Source: Plutella xylostella (taxonomy: Eukaryota; Arthropoda; Insecta; Lepidoptera; Plutellidae). Taken from it: DNA of 64,000 bases. The position numbers and the translations under genes were made by a program. Below the pieces are notes generated by a model, which was given only the letters and a program-made list of their open reading frames with translations, was not told where the DNA came from and searched no databases. The DNA lies in assembly GCF_932276165.1 (NCBI RefSeq), contig NC_063984.1, positions 8,377,501 through 8,441,500 on the forward strand, read 5' to 3'. The stretch's first letter is position 1. Each line of letters opens with the position of its first letter. This document shows, in pieces, positions 32,006 to 46,100 of the stretch.

Positions 32006-34274
32006 CATCCTATAGGTAGTATTAGTACCTAATGATAAGGTTAAGACCGAATCTGCGAGCCAGTGCGGTCAAGTAGGCGGGTCAGCTGCCGGCAGACGTG
32101 GCGGGTTGAGCTACAGTGAGCTCTTTCATATCATACCACATCACGAGGAGTTACGAAAACTTATTTCTCATAAACACCACCGGTGAGGCCACCGGCCAGC
32201 AGAGTTTTTTGAAAGACGAAGAATTTAATATCGTAGAAATGGAGCCGCGCCTACGTCTTCTTTTTATTTAATAAGTAACTCGCATTTTCAGGCTTTGTAA
32301 ATCCCATTCAAAAATAAGTGATGTTAACTAATCGTCACGTCTACCGATTCTGGTCAAGAATGATCTCTGGTGAACTTCGCCCCCTCCCAGATCTCTGAAG
32401 TATTATAATAATATTCATACTTAAATAAAATCCGCAAAACTGTTTCCAAATTGACTTTAAACAACGACCGATAAAGGCAGGGCTTTTAGGTACCTACAAC
32501 GGTAAACATTGATTGTGCGGATGCTTTGAAATTCCTTAATGTAGTTAAGTATAAGGGTAATTGAGCAAAAAAATACGTGCACATCAATTACTATTTAATG
32601 GCATCACATCTTCGTACATCCACGTGTGTCGGCGGCGGCACGAGCCCACTCAAAGCTCCATCTGACTTTGCTACATTGCTTATTATTTTTTGCTAATTTA
32701 CCGGACACGGGACGCACCAAGCCCTTATGGCAACCGCTCAAGATCCATTACGGTAAGTTGTTGGTCAATACATTATGTTGGTTGTATTTTTTGTTAATTT
32801 ACCGTAGTAGTGAGTTCCTGAAGATTACAGGAGATGAGTGAAACAGTTGGTGGTTACTTTTATGGGTTGGTGGAAGGAAAAGGATATTGGTTTATCTAAC
32901 AGAGAGCCATAGAGTAAAGTATATAGAGAACTTGGGTGTTTAGTTCTTCCAGGAAACAAACTACAGAACGTAAAGGATTGTTAAGTTATCACTAGTTTTA
33001 GTAATTTTAAAAGATTTAGGTCAATTAGGAACCTGCTAATTCAGTAGCAGAGATAATTTATGTAAGTTGGTTGACTTCAGTGATTTCAAATTAAGCTTAT
33101 AAAGATGCAGCTTTTGCTTTAGTCACAACATACGCAATATACATAGGTACTATAGGTAAAAAAGGGTAAGCCTAAACAAATCCAATGTTAAAGACGTAGA
33201 ACATCAGTTAACAACAAACTTACTGCAAATAGGGCTACCTAAGTACATATTATATCAATCACATTTTCAATAAGTAACAAAAACATAAAATAAGTTATGA
33301 TTCAAAGTTACCAAGCTAGAAGATGCATCTCAAATAGAATTCAACATAATTATTTTTTTTTAAATCTAAAATTCAAATATATTTATTTGTGAACACAGGT
33401 TAATTAAGTATAAGTACCTATTAGGAAAAGAAACGTGTCGTACTATACCGACATAACTAGGACCTCTACTACCTCTACTATACAGAGTATACAGTATTGA
33501 ACTGTTGATTGTGACATAAACTCTTACTTACTGCGACTAGCACCGACCTACTCATCTTCCGAATTTCAACAAATGTATGCCGCCTTCTCGCATTCCTCAC
33601 AGCCATTGTCATACAAATCCATACAAATTCATGCATACCGACTTAAACGCCTATTATTTACTCATGTAAGACATATTTCTACGCTTGTTTGCATTCGTCA
33701 CAAACGTTTTTTAAAATTTAATTTATTAACCAACATTATTTATGTGTTGTGTAGCCTCTTGCCTGGAGGTAAATGCATTATTTATCTATAGATTCTTTTT
33801 AGGGTTCCGTGCTTCTAAAGGTCAAAACGGAACCCTTATCACTTTGCATGTCTCTCTATCTTATTCTTCTCTAGTTATATTACTGTGGAATACTCTACAT
33901 TGAGGGAAAAATCTGTTACGGAACCCTTCGTCCGCAATTCCGCCTCGTACTTGGCAGCGTGTTTTCATAATGGATCTGAAAACATAAGGTTAATTTTTTT
34001 ATCTATAGTTAATACTTAAAAGTAGTACCTACGTACGATTTAAGTGAATAAATAATTAATTAAATTAGGTACTTACTTATAAGCATTACGCATTCATATT
34101 AGAATGCATAGGTAATTCTAAAAACCCATCTCAAACCATTAGGTTAACTTTCGGTTTTGACTAACACTCCAAACATACGTAACTATTCCTATAAGTAGAG
34201 AATCCTTTTCAACTATATTTTTTCAGTAAATAATACGGGATGACGTGGATTTTTACAATCATGCATTCATATCG
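32006..34274. other. Non-coding stretch with one known repeat fragment
   Basis: About 33793-33960 carries TTTTTAGGGTTCCGTGCTTC ... TACGGAACCCTTCG, a common lepidopteran interspersed repeat also present at 63440. A short open stretch at about 32626-32755 with a hydrophobic LTLLHCLLFFANLP run before a GT donor has no usable ATG and is not called. Otherwise I see nothing. Confidence 0.5.
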
Positions 34275-34341
34275 AGTGTTATAAATCTGCTAACTCTATG
34301 TATATGAATCATATACATAGAGTTAGCAGATTTATAACACT
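34275..34341. repeat. Perfect 33-bp palindrome with 1-nt spacer
   Basis: Left arm 34275-34307 (starts AGTGTTATAAATCTGCTAAC), single spacer base A at 34308, exact inverted right arm 34309-34341. Confidence 0.95.
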
Positions 34342-37300
34342 AACACTCTACATGTTACTTAAGTAATAATATTATTCCTATTCCTATGGGATTAAATCTG
34401 GCTAAACTAAAGCCTGATATCATTAGCTACCTTCAAACACCAAGAGGAATCCTGTCCGGACTTCTTACCGTAAATTGCAACGAAATATCCCATCTTTAAC
34501 CGAGAATACTGTATGCAAGTACCTATATTTATTGTCATCCATAACCTTAGCTCAAGCACGCCGGAGGTAAAATGCATATTGTTAAAGTAAAGACAAATTA
34601 TGCCGGTGACCTTCCAAGAGAATCCTCGATTCCGCGCTGACGTAGACTTGGTTGGTGGAACCCTATTGCCTTATAACTATCACTATCACATTGAAATTCA
34701 CATACAGTGTAGTTACCTACCTATAGCAGACAACTCTTATCTCGTTGAAATGAAGATAGACTCTGACAGATTCTATGAGGGTGGCATTAAAAACCTAAGT
34801 CCATATGTATACATAGGTAGGTACGGAAAGAAAGCTTTGAAGCCATTTAAAGCGTCAGTTTTAAATACTATTTCCCAACTGCTCATATAATAACTTTATG
34901 CTCCTACTTATCTATGACCTGCCTGATTATAAATTTCTGACACTCGTATGTAGACCTTAGAAATACGTACTTACGTGCCTTACCGATATTCCCGCTGAAA
35001 TATACTATACTGTATATAAGTACCATTATTTTCCTCAAACGGTTCAATTCTAACTGTCAGATGATGGCGAGTGATGTTACGGTTACGATGTGATGGCGAT
35101 TGCATTGTTGCACAGGCAATAAGGCGTATTCCGCTATCTCGAGTCGCGATCTCTACACGAAGCTGTCGAGTCTCGATTCGATTTATTGTCGTCGAAACAC
35201 TTCCAATGTCCCGTCGTCGGATTGTCTCGCAGTCGTCGTGATTGGCACTCGGCACTCGCATCGGTGACTGCTGAGGATGGAAAACAAGAGAGATTTGTAT
35301 GAATTAATTTATAAAAGTGCCGTTTTTATATGAAAACTAGATAGCTAAGTTTTAGCTGGGAATTTTGCCATAAAAAGTAGCCTATGTGTTAATGCAGGGT
35401 GTCAGCTGACTCCATACCGAATTTCATTCAAATCAATTCAGCTGTTTTGATGTGAAGAAGTAACAAACATAATTAGGTAGGTATATACTACACATAATAC
35501 TCACAAACCTACGCCTTTATAATATAACTAGGATTATACCTAACTGCCTACCTTTTTAATAATATTAAGTAGCTAATAAGATTTAAAAAATTAGAAACCT
35601 CCGACATTAAAAAATACCTATTTTATTTCTGTTTAGGAGTGGGTTTAATTAATAAAGACTTAATTAATTTTGAAAAAAATAGGTAGGTATCTTGGCGAAG
35701 GTTTGAATGGTACCCTTTTTAAATGACTAACTAAGTAATTTAAAATTATTAATTAGCTGTACTTACCAATAAACTCAAGAAAACTGAAAGTTATCGCAAA
35801 AGATAATATCTTTTGCTTTTATAAAAGTATATACTTATTAAGTACTTTGTTTACAAATATAATATAGTTTGTCCGAATTATGCGCTAACATCACAATAAA
35901 ATTTATAGACCACAATATTTTGTAATCTATTGTTTCATGGACGGGCCCCACTTCCAATCTGCGGGTGTCACGACTCACGTCACGCGACTTCCAGCCTCTA
36001 ACGAACTCGCCCCACTCACTAAACCATGTTGACAACCCTATTTGTTTTACAGATTAATGTGTGCATGTTTTACCGAACTAAAGCAAGTCCTACCACCGAC
36101 GATGAGCTAGTAGCGAGTAGAGCTAAAGAACTAGAAAGCTGTAAAGTTAAGCGCTAAGCGAGTGTATAGTTTTGTCATTCTGTCGCTGGGCTATAAGCGA
36201 GAAGATGGGTATTGTAGGTATAGCATGCCATATAGAGTAATACGATGCATGAACATTTGGGACTCAAAAATATAAGTCAAAAAGAAAAAAAAAATTACGA
36301 AGTACCTACCTAATTTGCGTCAATTTCAATTCATTTTCAATCCAAAAAGCTTTTCACAACGATTGCCATTTTGGAGTTTTTAAGCTCAGTAGTTTTGGGT
36401 ATTCATTGACTCTGTCTGTGTCATTGAGCAAAAAATGTTTTATGAGTACACCTACAGATTAAAATTTAATTAAAATGTGAATACAAGATAGAAATAGCTC
36501 TATTACCAAGAAATACTATTCTGCTAGATGCTTTGATAGGGTAACTTGTTTGACTTCATTAGAATATCATCCCTAAATAATTTTGATTGATAGATGTCTA
36601 AAAATACCTTTAAAAAATATTGAATACCATTAGTGCCAATTTTGCCATGGATGTCTCTTTGGGTGACGTATCAACAACCTAATCATACTGTTTAATCCTT
36701 TTCTCCACGGTGACTAAACCCTAGTCCAGCTTTAATTTATTACAGCGAAAACGATGGTACCGCAGCAACACGCTAAGAAGAATAATCTTCTTCTTCTATG
36801 GATAAATGGCTTAATGTTTGTAACCTGGTGTTTCAATGTAGTGGCTGTAGATACAGAATGATATTCCATAACTGAACCTACCCTATTGCAGGAAAATAAA
36901 GATGAAACAGCCGACCAAAACTCACGGAGGCGGCTGCGCTAACCACGACTCTTTCGTTGCTTTGAACGAGCCGATTGCATGACCACTGTGGTTTGTTCGA
37001 TTATTTTTCAAAGCTAGAGTAGACCTTCTGAATTTTTACAATCCCGACGCGATTGATACGTCAACATTGATAGAAGACTTCGTGTGCGGTCCGTTAAGTA
37101 CTGATTAATTTTGTCAATAACTATTAAAATTTGCTAAGTAATAAATATGACGGTGATCGATAAAGCCGCCGTCCACAGCCTGCGTCATTCTGCCAAAAAT
37201 GACGATACAAAATTGATTGTTCTGCTTATCTACTGCTACTATTTAGGTAGCAAAGACGTAAGTAATCTGTTTCTTTGGGTGTTTAATATGGAAAATTGGA

Positions 37301-38787
37301 CAAGGACTACTTAATATTATTTTAGTCTATAAAATGGACCAGAAATTATTTTTTTAATAAAAATATTACGCTTATCGTTTATGTAAACACGACATAACTA
37401 GGTAGATAATAATATAGCAGCGATATTCAAGAAACTAACTTTAGCTAGCATGCACGTAACTTCAAAAAGGTAAGCATTGATAGTTAACCTAACTGCACAC
37501 ACCAATTATAATGACTAACGTATCTCTATTCTATAGTATCGCCCTTCAGACGGCAGACGTGAGTGACCCAAATCAAATACAAACACTCTTTGTATCTAAT
37601 CCTTCATACATGCCTAATTAACTGCAGATATATTTTGTATAAGGACTTAGGACTTAAGCGAATAGGATACTCAAGTACGAATGAAATATATTTTTATCTT
37701 TAAAAGGGTGCCTGCAAATTCGATATGATATAGTAAACCGAAAGCGGGACTCAGGAAGTCTTCCTAAACCACTTTTGTACCAAGACTTTTGCAGCCTGCC
37801 TTTTGCCTTCAACCCTCCTCCTACTAAGCATGGAAGTTATGGAAAAAACCTTCAGTCTTGGAGGAGGACCATGTCCTACACTGGATTGTTTACGGTATAT
37901 GTGTGCGTCTTTGTGTGTGTCAGAACGACCCACATCGGCCAGCCGATTGTCTATTCTAATCACCTACTCTTCGGAATCCAATTACCCATGTGTGTTTATT
38001 TACTAACTAGCGTAGGCAAGCACACTGCGTGGGTATGGATTTAGGTTGGTTTTGTATTGGCATAGTGGGTAGCCCCTGGCGTAATGTAAATTCTTAGTGA
38101 ACATTGGATATTAGGTATCTGCTGAGGTAACCTATGTAATAAAGCGTAAGTTTACATAGTATTTTATAGTATGTACTTAGACGTAAGTCGTAAGTAATTA
38201 AAATCACAAAACTATTCTGCAGAAAGGGTTGTAGGTACTTATATCTATCCTTTTGGCAACTTTTACATAACATATCCATACCGTATACACAATGTTAGTT
38301 TGCAGCTTTGCACATGCTTTCGATTTCCGTGTTGGTCCTATACTATGGTGAAAGTTATTCAGTAGGCTACATAGGCTACATCCTGACAACGGAAACTGCA
38401 CTGACAAATAAATAATAATAATAATAAATATGTGGGGACATCTCACACACACTGACAAAGTTCCACCCTTTATGTACAATAATTACAAGAAAGTGCATAT
38501 CCATTGCCCATGTTGCCCCATCGCCTGAGTACGGCCCTGGCATTCCTCAATACATCGGCTCGTGATTTCTACACACCTGTGCTACGGTATGCGAGAGAAT
38601 AGTTAGCATTACACGTGTCGAAGCAAGTTTAATAAAATACCCTTAAGCTTAAAGGTACTTGAGTGTGAGAAATGAATGCTCGAAATATGCGTAGACGAGA
38701 TCATCACTAATCTTGGCTTCCAAAATAGGCGCTTGTATGGATTGACCCACTAAAGCGTCTTGAGACTACTTCGCCACCGAGGAAAGG
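34342..38787. other. Long non-coding stretch
   Basis: AT-rich. At about 35325-35475 lies a copy of the common repeat with AAAAAGTAGCCTATGTGTTA and ATACCGAATTTCATTCAAAT, a fuller form of which is at 59380 and 61748. Open frames of 60-96 codons (for example 34600-34890 and 34980-35261) lack splice context or known motifs. No gene is called. Confidence 0.5.
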
Positions 38788-38920
38788 AATATAGATAGAT
38801 ACAATATTCTTTATTTACACACACATAAAATAAACTAACATAAATTTAATACCAACACATATGTACAAAAATGGCGTCCTTATCGCTCAAAGCGATTTTT
38901 CCTAATATCTTTACTGTTTA
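38788..38920 (-). repeat. LINE tail fragment
   Basis: ATACAATATTCTTTATTTAC and AATGGCGTCCTTATCGCTCA are the reversed end of a lepidopteran LINE. A related fragment is at 57970-58070 (GGTGGACTTAATGCTAAAAG). Confidence 0.5.
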
Positions 38921-41287
38921 TGAAAATCACCCCCAGCATTTGCATCTATAGGTCACATATGGGATCTTTTTTGTATCTCTAGCAGGCTTTGTATAGATTT
39001 TAACACAAACTTTAGTGTCTGTAGGTACCTGATATCCGGGAAAACTTCCAGTTAATCGTTCTAATGTAGTTCACAGATCAATTGGTATTCTCAGTGTAGC
39101 CTAGCTGTCTGGCAAGCAAGAAGTCAAGGAAATTGTAAATGTGTGAAAGAGGAACATCATTCCATAAAAATATAATAATTATGTATAAGTATAATATGTG
39201 TTTCCTAAAGAAACGGTAGAGTTTCTCACTAATATTTCTAGCTGATGTTCATGGAGACATCCACTATGCCATATGTCCCATTCATGAAGTAGTTACTTTA
39301 TTTTTTTTATAAAAAAAACAATTGAAAGTCTGCAGAATTTTAAAAGAACTATGTGAGGTAGATGCTCAAAATGTACAAGAAACACTTTTTACATCTTAAC
39401 GTCATTGGAGTTCTGTAAGCAGCAAAATAAGCTAAGCTAAGTATGACTTAAATGTACTTAATCGCGGTCAGTACCAGTCAATATAACTTGGAATTATACC
39501 GATTAGTGGTAAGTTACGAATCATTTGAATTCACAGAAGGGTTACTCTAGCTTAACGAAAAACGAACGAACGATATAGAGTCGTAGCGTTCCGAAACGTG
39601 AGTCGGCTAATGTAAATATATGGCGATGCGGTGACCACCGTCCATTCTTATCATTTATGATTTACTTAGCAGATATTTTATAGCCCAAGCAACTGCCAAC
39701 GACCAAAACTTAGATTTTCTATTCAAGAAGTGTTATGTTACACCGTGATTGGCAGATTTGTGATAATAATACCTGCTTATCCGACTTGTGGTGACTTGAA
39801 GAAAATGATTGACGATGCTTGCCCCATCAAACTTTTGTCACATCTTGACGTGCGTCTTGCGCTTGCGCCCCGTGCTAGGCCTTCTGTATCTTAATATAAA
39901 ATATGTTACAAAAGTGGAATAGTAAGCCGCAAGTGGCGAGCTCATCGGAGCACCGTTTATTCTACGACTTTGGAAAATTATTATAATATATTTCTTTTGT
40001 AGTTGCGGAGATTTGTGCTTGAGCAGAAAATAATATAAGTAAAAGAATTGTTATAAAAGAAGATAACACCTCTCGACCTCGGTCAGGTATCTATTACGGA
40101 AATGATTTATTTACGTGCCAATAAGTATCTATCTTTTCCTGCAAGCTTTCCATTGTATCCAAAGGGTGAAATAGTGAATAAGTGTTACTTATTCAATTCC
40201 AATACGATGTAATGAGTTCGAGGAATTTAATAAGCAATTATCCCAGGGTGAACACTGCTTTTCGTTACGAATATATCTCAGACGTAAAAATAAAAATATC
40301 TATTTAATATAAGACAGACAAGACAGTAGAGGTAGGTATACTAAGTCGGACGGATATCCGCTTACCAACCTACCTACTACTACGTTTTTTCCTGCGTCCT
40401 GCATTGTTCCAGTACAGTATTTATTTATGAGCTCAGAAAACACAATTTCGGTCCCGGAAACAAAAATGAAACGTAATTTTATCATTTTATTGAGGTTTTT
40501 TACTATACTTACAGAATTTTTCATTACAAAAGTTGTTCAGGAGGAGCTCTCTTTCGGCTTATTAGTTATCCTATTTTAACACCCTTTATAATAAAAAAAA
40601 TCTTCATGTAAGTAATATAATGACGCGACAGTGAGTATCCGCTAGGCGTCCAGACAAATGATGTTTCTACGGGATTCCCAGAATCTCCCCAATCAGGGAT
40701 TTTTCCAGACAATACTTAGCTAGGGGCTAACTGAAGTCTCGGGAGGTATTATGGTACCTAGACCAGATAATTAGTAGTACTTAAAGTTAATAAAATAGGA
40801 ATAAAATACAAAAACAATTAAAACAAGCACACAAATATCACAATTAGCATTCTTGGCTAGTAAATCCATCCAAATATCAGCGGCGGAAATGTGTCGCAAT
40901 CGCCTCACTTGTACCGGCAGGTTGGCGTAATCCCGTCGGCCATACATCTCAATAGGGACGTGGGCAGACAGGACACGCCGTCTGATATTTGTCCAGATCT
41001 GGAACTGCTGTTGTGTACTGCCAGCAACTGTGTTGTTAGCAAAAAAATGGCAACAAAAAACTGTATTAAATGTCTACTACCTCTACATAAGCTATTACAT
41101 ATTATACCTATGTATACTTACAGCGTGTAATAACCACATGATCACACATCATTCTATGCTGGGCAGAACAACTTTCCTCGATAAACATACCTTTGACCAT
41201 TGACTTATGTATATCCTTCGACAATAAACTTTTTTTTAAATTGTAGAAATCTAAGTTACTCATGCTTATTACGAAATTGGTGATATA
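38921..41287. other. Non-coding stretch upstream of the BEL region
   Basis: Short open frames only, without motifs or convincing splice pairs. I see no RNA gene or inverted-repeat element here. Its right edge (GGTGATATA) meets the start of the duplicated 1.2-kb sequence. Confidence 0.45.
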
Positions 41288-41625
41288 ATATACACAAGCT
41301 GAGCGATTTCTATTTATCTGTGGGGATCTTTGTTTCTGATGCTGACTCCAATGGAACCTTTGTGCCATGTGCCTGTCCCCTTGAGGCCTAAACTCCGTAA
41401 GCTCGGACCATTTACCACCGCGCTGTCTATTGCTGGTGGATTCACACTTCTATGTCGATGTACTACGTGTAGATAAATGTGCAAGTTTCCCCACGATTTA
41501 ACTTTTACCTAGCCTATAATTCACTGTTGTCAGAGTACTTGTCGCGAATAGGATTTGAACCCACATCTCTGTATTGAGAAACGGGCTTTTAGTTTTGCCC
41601 AACTGAGCTACCACCGCCGCCGCTC
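41288..41625 (-). mobile_element. tRNA-derived SINE, copy in the left duplicate
   Basis: Read on the minus strand: a tRNA-like head with A box (TGGTAGCTCAGTTGGGC) and B box (GGGTTCAAATCC) at 41622-41541, a body with GTGGGGAAACTTG and GCGGTGGTAAATGGTCCGAG, and a tail ACAAAGGTTCCATTGGAGTC. It is a clear relative of the plus-strand copy at 60121. The head carries an AAAACTAAAA insertion, so it is not a functional tRNA. Confidence 0.8.
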
Positions 41626-42447
41626 TGCCTGCTTGCGCTATGCACGGAGGAATGCAACATTGCCTATACTACGCAGTTAATACAGGCGTAGGTGTTTATT
41701 GTTGTTCAATTAATTTTATACGTAGGTAGCTATATGGAAAGTCAATTCATCTTCCCAAAGGCTCATCATCAATGCTTCGAATAGCTTTATCGAACAGCAC
41801 GTAGGGCTATCAATCAGCAGGGCATCTCATTTTAATGACCCTAGAATGACAAGGACACACTCAATCACGCATGAAGCCGAGGTAATTGCTGTGCGGAATT
41901 TCTTCGCCCGCACAAACGTAATTACCCCGTGAGCGTCGCTGCATCGCACGCATATCTTTATAATCTGTGATTTCTGCCGCAAGATGGCTATCTGGGTAAA
42001 CAGACGCACCTCCGAAGGCATTTTAATGAACCACCTGTGAACAACATAGCTCAGAAGTGGTGGATAATTTAGGATGTAGGGCCTCTACTCTCTACCAAAC
42101 GTAGTAAGTACTAGAAAAGTTGCTCCCGAAATATGAGGAAAAAAATGAGCTTAAATTATTAATTTATGGAAAAAACAGAAAACATTTTAATTAATTAATA
42201 AAACATGAGGATTACAGTAGTTAGTTGAATGGGCAGCAGTCATCATGTATTTCTAAAGTGCCCTCCGCGCCGGCCTGTGTGAACGGACCCATTTTTTTTT
42301 TCTCACTTCGCATAAAAGTTTATTACTGTGCACTGTGGAAATTCGGAAAAACGCATCAAAATTGGTTCAGTCGTTTACCCGTTAAGATTAACAAACGTTA
42401 ATTAATAGTCTAACTGCACAAAATTTGAGTTAACGTAATATTTAGTT
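41288..42447. repeat. Left copy of a 1.2-kb direct repeat flanking the BEL element
   Basis: Matches 51128-52334 along its whole length, with scattered substitutions (roughly twenty by eye) and a few indels. The first 340 bp are the SINE; the remainder is non-coding, ends in AACGTAATATTTAGTT, and then joins abruptly to the middle of a BEL LTR. Confidence 0.95.
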
Positions 42448-42575
42448 CGCGTACTCATTATCATTTAGCTATAATCTATCATTAGCATAGTCTTTCGGTA
42501 AATAAATATTTCTCTTCTATTAACATCTTCTTATCAATTATCATCCTCTCTATCAATCAGCTGGAAACCCCAACA
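42448..42575 (+). repeat. BEL 5' LTR, 5'-truncated (128 of 257 bp)
   Basis: CGCGTACTCATTATCATTTA ... GGAAACCCCAACA equals 51000-51127 of the 3' LTR with no difference seen. The first 129 bp, expected to include the promoter, are missing at the join with the direct repeat. The internal region begins TCTTATGGTCCTTCGAGCC, a typical BEL primer-binding region. Confidence 0.92.
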
Positions 42576-42867
42576 TCTTATGGTCCTTCGAGCCTTCGGA
42601 ATTGGCGGGATCACTTCGCGAGTGTTAAACAGATAATCATTAAAAAACTGTGACTGTGTCGTAAAAGTGGTCCGGTAACCGCAGTGGAAAGCATCCACTC
42701 TCCGTACTTATCAGTGTAGCAAATCAGCTAAAGTAGTGACTGGAGTAGCATAACAGCTACAGTGAGTTCCGGGTGAATTAACAGTGGTCTGGCATATCAG
42801 TCGGACAACCTCCTGGCATAGCAGCCGGGCATCTCCGGGTACATCAGTCGAGCATCCCCTGACATAT

Positions 42868-42990
42868 CAGTCGGGCACCTCCTGGCATATCAGTCGGGCA
42901 CCTCCTGGCATATCAGTCGGGCACCTCCTGGCATATCAGTCGGGCACCTCCTGGCATATCAGTCGGGCACCTCCTGGCATATCAGCCGCG
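42868..42990 (+). repeat. 23-bp tandem repeat in the BEL leader
   Basis: CAGTCGGGCACCTCCTGGCA plus TAT repeats with exact 23-bp period from 42868, 42891, 42914, 42937 and 42960. A sixth unit starts at 42983 and degenerates, and diverged units lie upstream from about 42790. It ends 160 bp before the polyprotein ATG. Confidence 0.95.
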
Positions 42991-43147
42991 AGCAGGAGTG
43001 AACAGCAGCGCTTCACGCTTGTCAGCAAAGCGTAGAGCAAGTATCAACGATTAACGGCAGCAGCAGCCGAGCGAACCTACCACCGCAGCAGCAGCAGATC
43101 AAAGTAAGATCTTTCCATTATCTTATTCACTATCAACTCCGAGCATC

Positions 43148-46100
43148 ATGGAGCAGGTAGAGGCGCTTTTCGAAAATCAAGTTCAGATTTTAGAGGCTAT
43201 TAAAAATCAATTGAGAAATTTTAAGAAAGACACGATAGATCGTAAGTCTCTTGATTCGTGTCAGAGACGGTTAGAAACGTTGGAAAAATACTGGATAGAG
43301 TTCCAAAACAATGATCAAAAGTTAAGGCAATATGAAATAAGTGAGCACGAGTATTTTGCGCAAGATTATTTAAATAACGCGGAGAAGATGTATAACGATG
43401 TCAAGGAGTATATTCAGTCTTTTATCAGAGCTAATTATACTAAACCATCATCCCCCCTACAAAAACCTAAGTTTCAATGGCCCCAAGTACCTGTATCAAC
43501 TGAAATGGGTGCCATACCGAAGACCCCGTCGAATCAGCAATCGACATCCGGGAACCTGGAGTATTTACTTCGTAAACAGCGTAGTAACTTTAAGGCTTTC
43601 GCCCACACTTTATCAACTATTAATCTTGAAGCAATCTCGGAAAAATGGGAGTTTGACGATATACTCAAAAACTTACAAGCTAGATGGTCGACTATTGATT
43701 CTTTACATTGGGAGATCGATAGCGAATCGCTAGAAAGAAATGCTGAATATGAAGAGTCATTTATAAAGTATGAGCATAGGTATCAAACTATCAAAAAGGC
43801 CCTTAATACTAAAATGTGGTCCGTCTCTCACAGAGATAAATCAACACCGCAAATGGACATTCCGTTCTTCAGTGGTGATTATCGGAACTGGATATCTTTT
43901 AAGGATTTGTTCGTCGAGGCGATTCATAACAATAGGTCGTTATCAGATGCACAGAAAATGCAATTTCTTAAAAGCAAACTCAGAGGTGAAGCAGAAAAGT
44001 TGGTCCAGCATCTTAATATCAGTGCAGCCAATTATGACACCTGTTGGGAAATATTAACCCATAGGTATCACAATATCAAATTAATCTTCTCTAATCACGC
44101 AAGTACACTTATGAATTTATCATGCGTGCAGCAGCAGTCAGCAACTCAAATTAAGAAAATTCATGACACTACCAAGGAGAGTCTGTATGCTATCAATAAC
44201 CTAGGTATCGATACATCGACCTGGGATCCGCTGATAGTCCACATTGTTTCCCAAAAACTGGACGCCGAGACGCTACAGGATTACGTGGAATCAGTATCAG
44301 ATCCGCGAGCCATACCATCACTGAAAGAGTTCCTACAGTTTTTGGAAAATAAATTTACATCATTGGAATCATCGAGGCGTAAGTTAGAGACACCAAAATC
44401 ATCTCAACAACATGAAGTGCCAAAAAATTCCAAAAATAATAACTTTTACAAATCATTCAGCAGCAGTAAAAAACCATTAAATTCAAACAAAAACAGCTAT
44501 TTCGAAAATAGAACAGGATGCAGACTATGCAATAAAAAACATTTATTAATTCAATGCAACCAATTTTTAAAACTGCAAAGCAAGGAAAAATTGAATGTAG
44601 TGCAAAAATTCAACTATTGTGTAAATTGTTTATATGACCACCATGGAAATGCTTGCGTATCAGAATCGCGTTGTCGCCAGTGTGGCGGATTTCATAATAC
44701 GTGGTTGCACGAGGCATTTAGTAGGTCAGAGCAAAATAATAGAAATCAATCAAGCAACGTAGCTATGAATAATGAGCGAGACGTGGTCGAGGTCCTGCTG
44801 GCTACAGCCCTTATCAAGGTTCAAGCGGCAAATGGATCTTATCAGCAGATGCGCGCCCTAATAGATCAAGGGTCGCAGACATCCCTCATTACTGAAAACG
44901 CGGCACAACAGTTGGGAATAAACCGCCAGCGTTGTAATGGAGTCATCTTCGGCGTCGGTGTTAAGGAAAACGCATGCAAAGGAATGATTAATATAACATG
45001 TCTGTCGAATCATAGTGATTATCAATTCACTACAGACGTTTTTATTATGAGAAGCCTCATTAATAAACTACCGAATCAGTCCTTCCCGAAACCATCTTGG
45101 TCATTCCTGGAAAATATACAATTATCAGACCCAGACTTCAATAGCAGTCGTCCGGTAGACCTACTCCTAGGCGCTGACGTGTATTCGTCAATTATCATGA
45201 ACGGCATTATCAGGGAAAACCAAGCACTTCCCATCGCCCAACAAACACGCTTAGGATGGATTTTGTGTGGACGTGTAAAATCATACCATTGTAACGTCGT
45301 TATCAACAATCTGGATGAGATCAAGAGATTTTGGACAACAGAGGATATTGGTGAAGAGCCAAGCATGAGCAAGGAGGATTACGACTGCGTACAGTTCTAC
45401 AAAGAGACTACCACTCGACGAGAAGACGGCAGATACGTGGTCCGACTACCACTAAAAAGTGACGCAAATGAATTATTAGGAGACTCCAGAAGCAAAGCTG
45501 TAGCTCAATTTAGACAGCTAGAACGCAAGTTCCACCAGCAACCGGAATTAGCGCGAGATTATCAAGCCTTTCTAAAGGAATACGAAGAATTAGGCCACAT
45601 GCATCTCGTATCAGCAGAGTCATCAAGCATGCAGTCATCAAGATTCTTCTTTCCTCATCACTGTGTAAAACGAGCTGAATCCACCACAACTTCTTTACGG
45701 GTAGTTTTCAACGGATCATCACGTTCCTCATCAGGACACAGCTTAAATGACGTCATGTATACCGGTCCTAATCTACAAAAGGATTTATTTGACCTGATTC
45801 TGAAATGGCGAATACATCAATTTGCATTTACAGCAGACATCGAGAAGATGTACAGGCAGATATTAGTTCATCCTGATGATCAACAGTATCAAATGATCAT
45901 CTGGCGAGATTCACCTAACCAGCCGCTACAGGAGTACCAACTAGGAACAGTGACATATGGCTGCTGCAGCAGCCCGTTCATAGCAATGATGACGCTACAA
46001 CATTTAGCAAACGAGGAGTCGTCGAATTATTCCACTGATGCTGTAAGGGACGTCATGGAATGCTTCTATATGGACGATTACTTAAGTGGAAGCGATAGCA

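Noticed and set aside
32626..32841. Signal-peptide-like frame
   Set aside because: Hydrophobic and followed by a donor-like GT, but it has only GTG at the start and an upstream in-frame stop without an ATG.
34600..34890. 96-codon ORF
   Set aside because: No motif, no splice sites, AT-rich context; length is within chance for this window.
41541..41622. Genuine tRNA gene (also 51381-51462 and 60151-60225)
   Set aside because: A and B boxes are present, but the anticodon arm does not fold properly, there is an A-rich insertion in two copies, and all continue into a SINE body and tail.
41827..42021. Minus-strand frame, also at 51699-51905
   Set aside because: Duplicated because the 1.2-kb sequence is duplicated; it differs by indels between copies and matches no family I recognise.
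42784..43035. 83-codon ORF upstream of the BEL polyprotein
   Set aside because: It is the translation of the 23-bp tandem repeat, which shifts frame each unit; no ATG context or conservation is visible.
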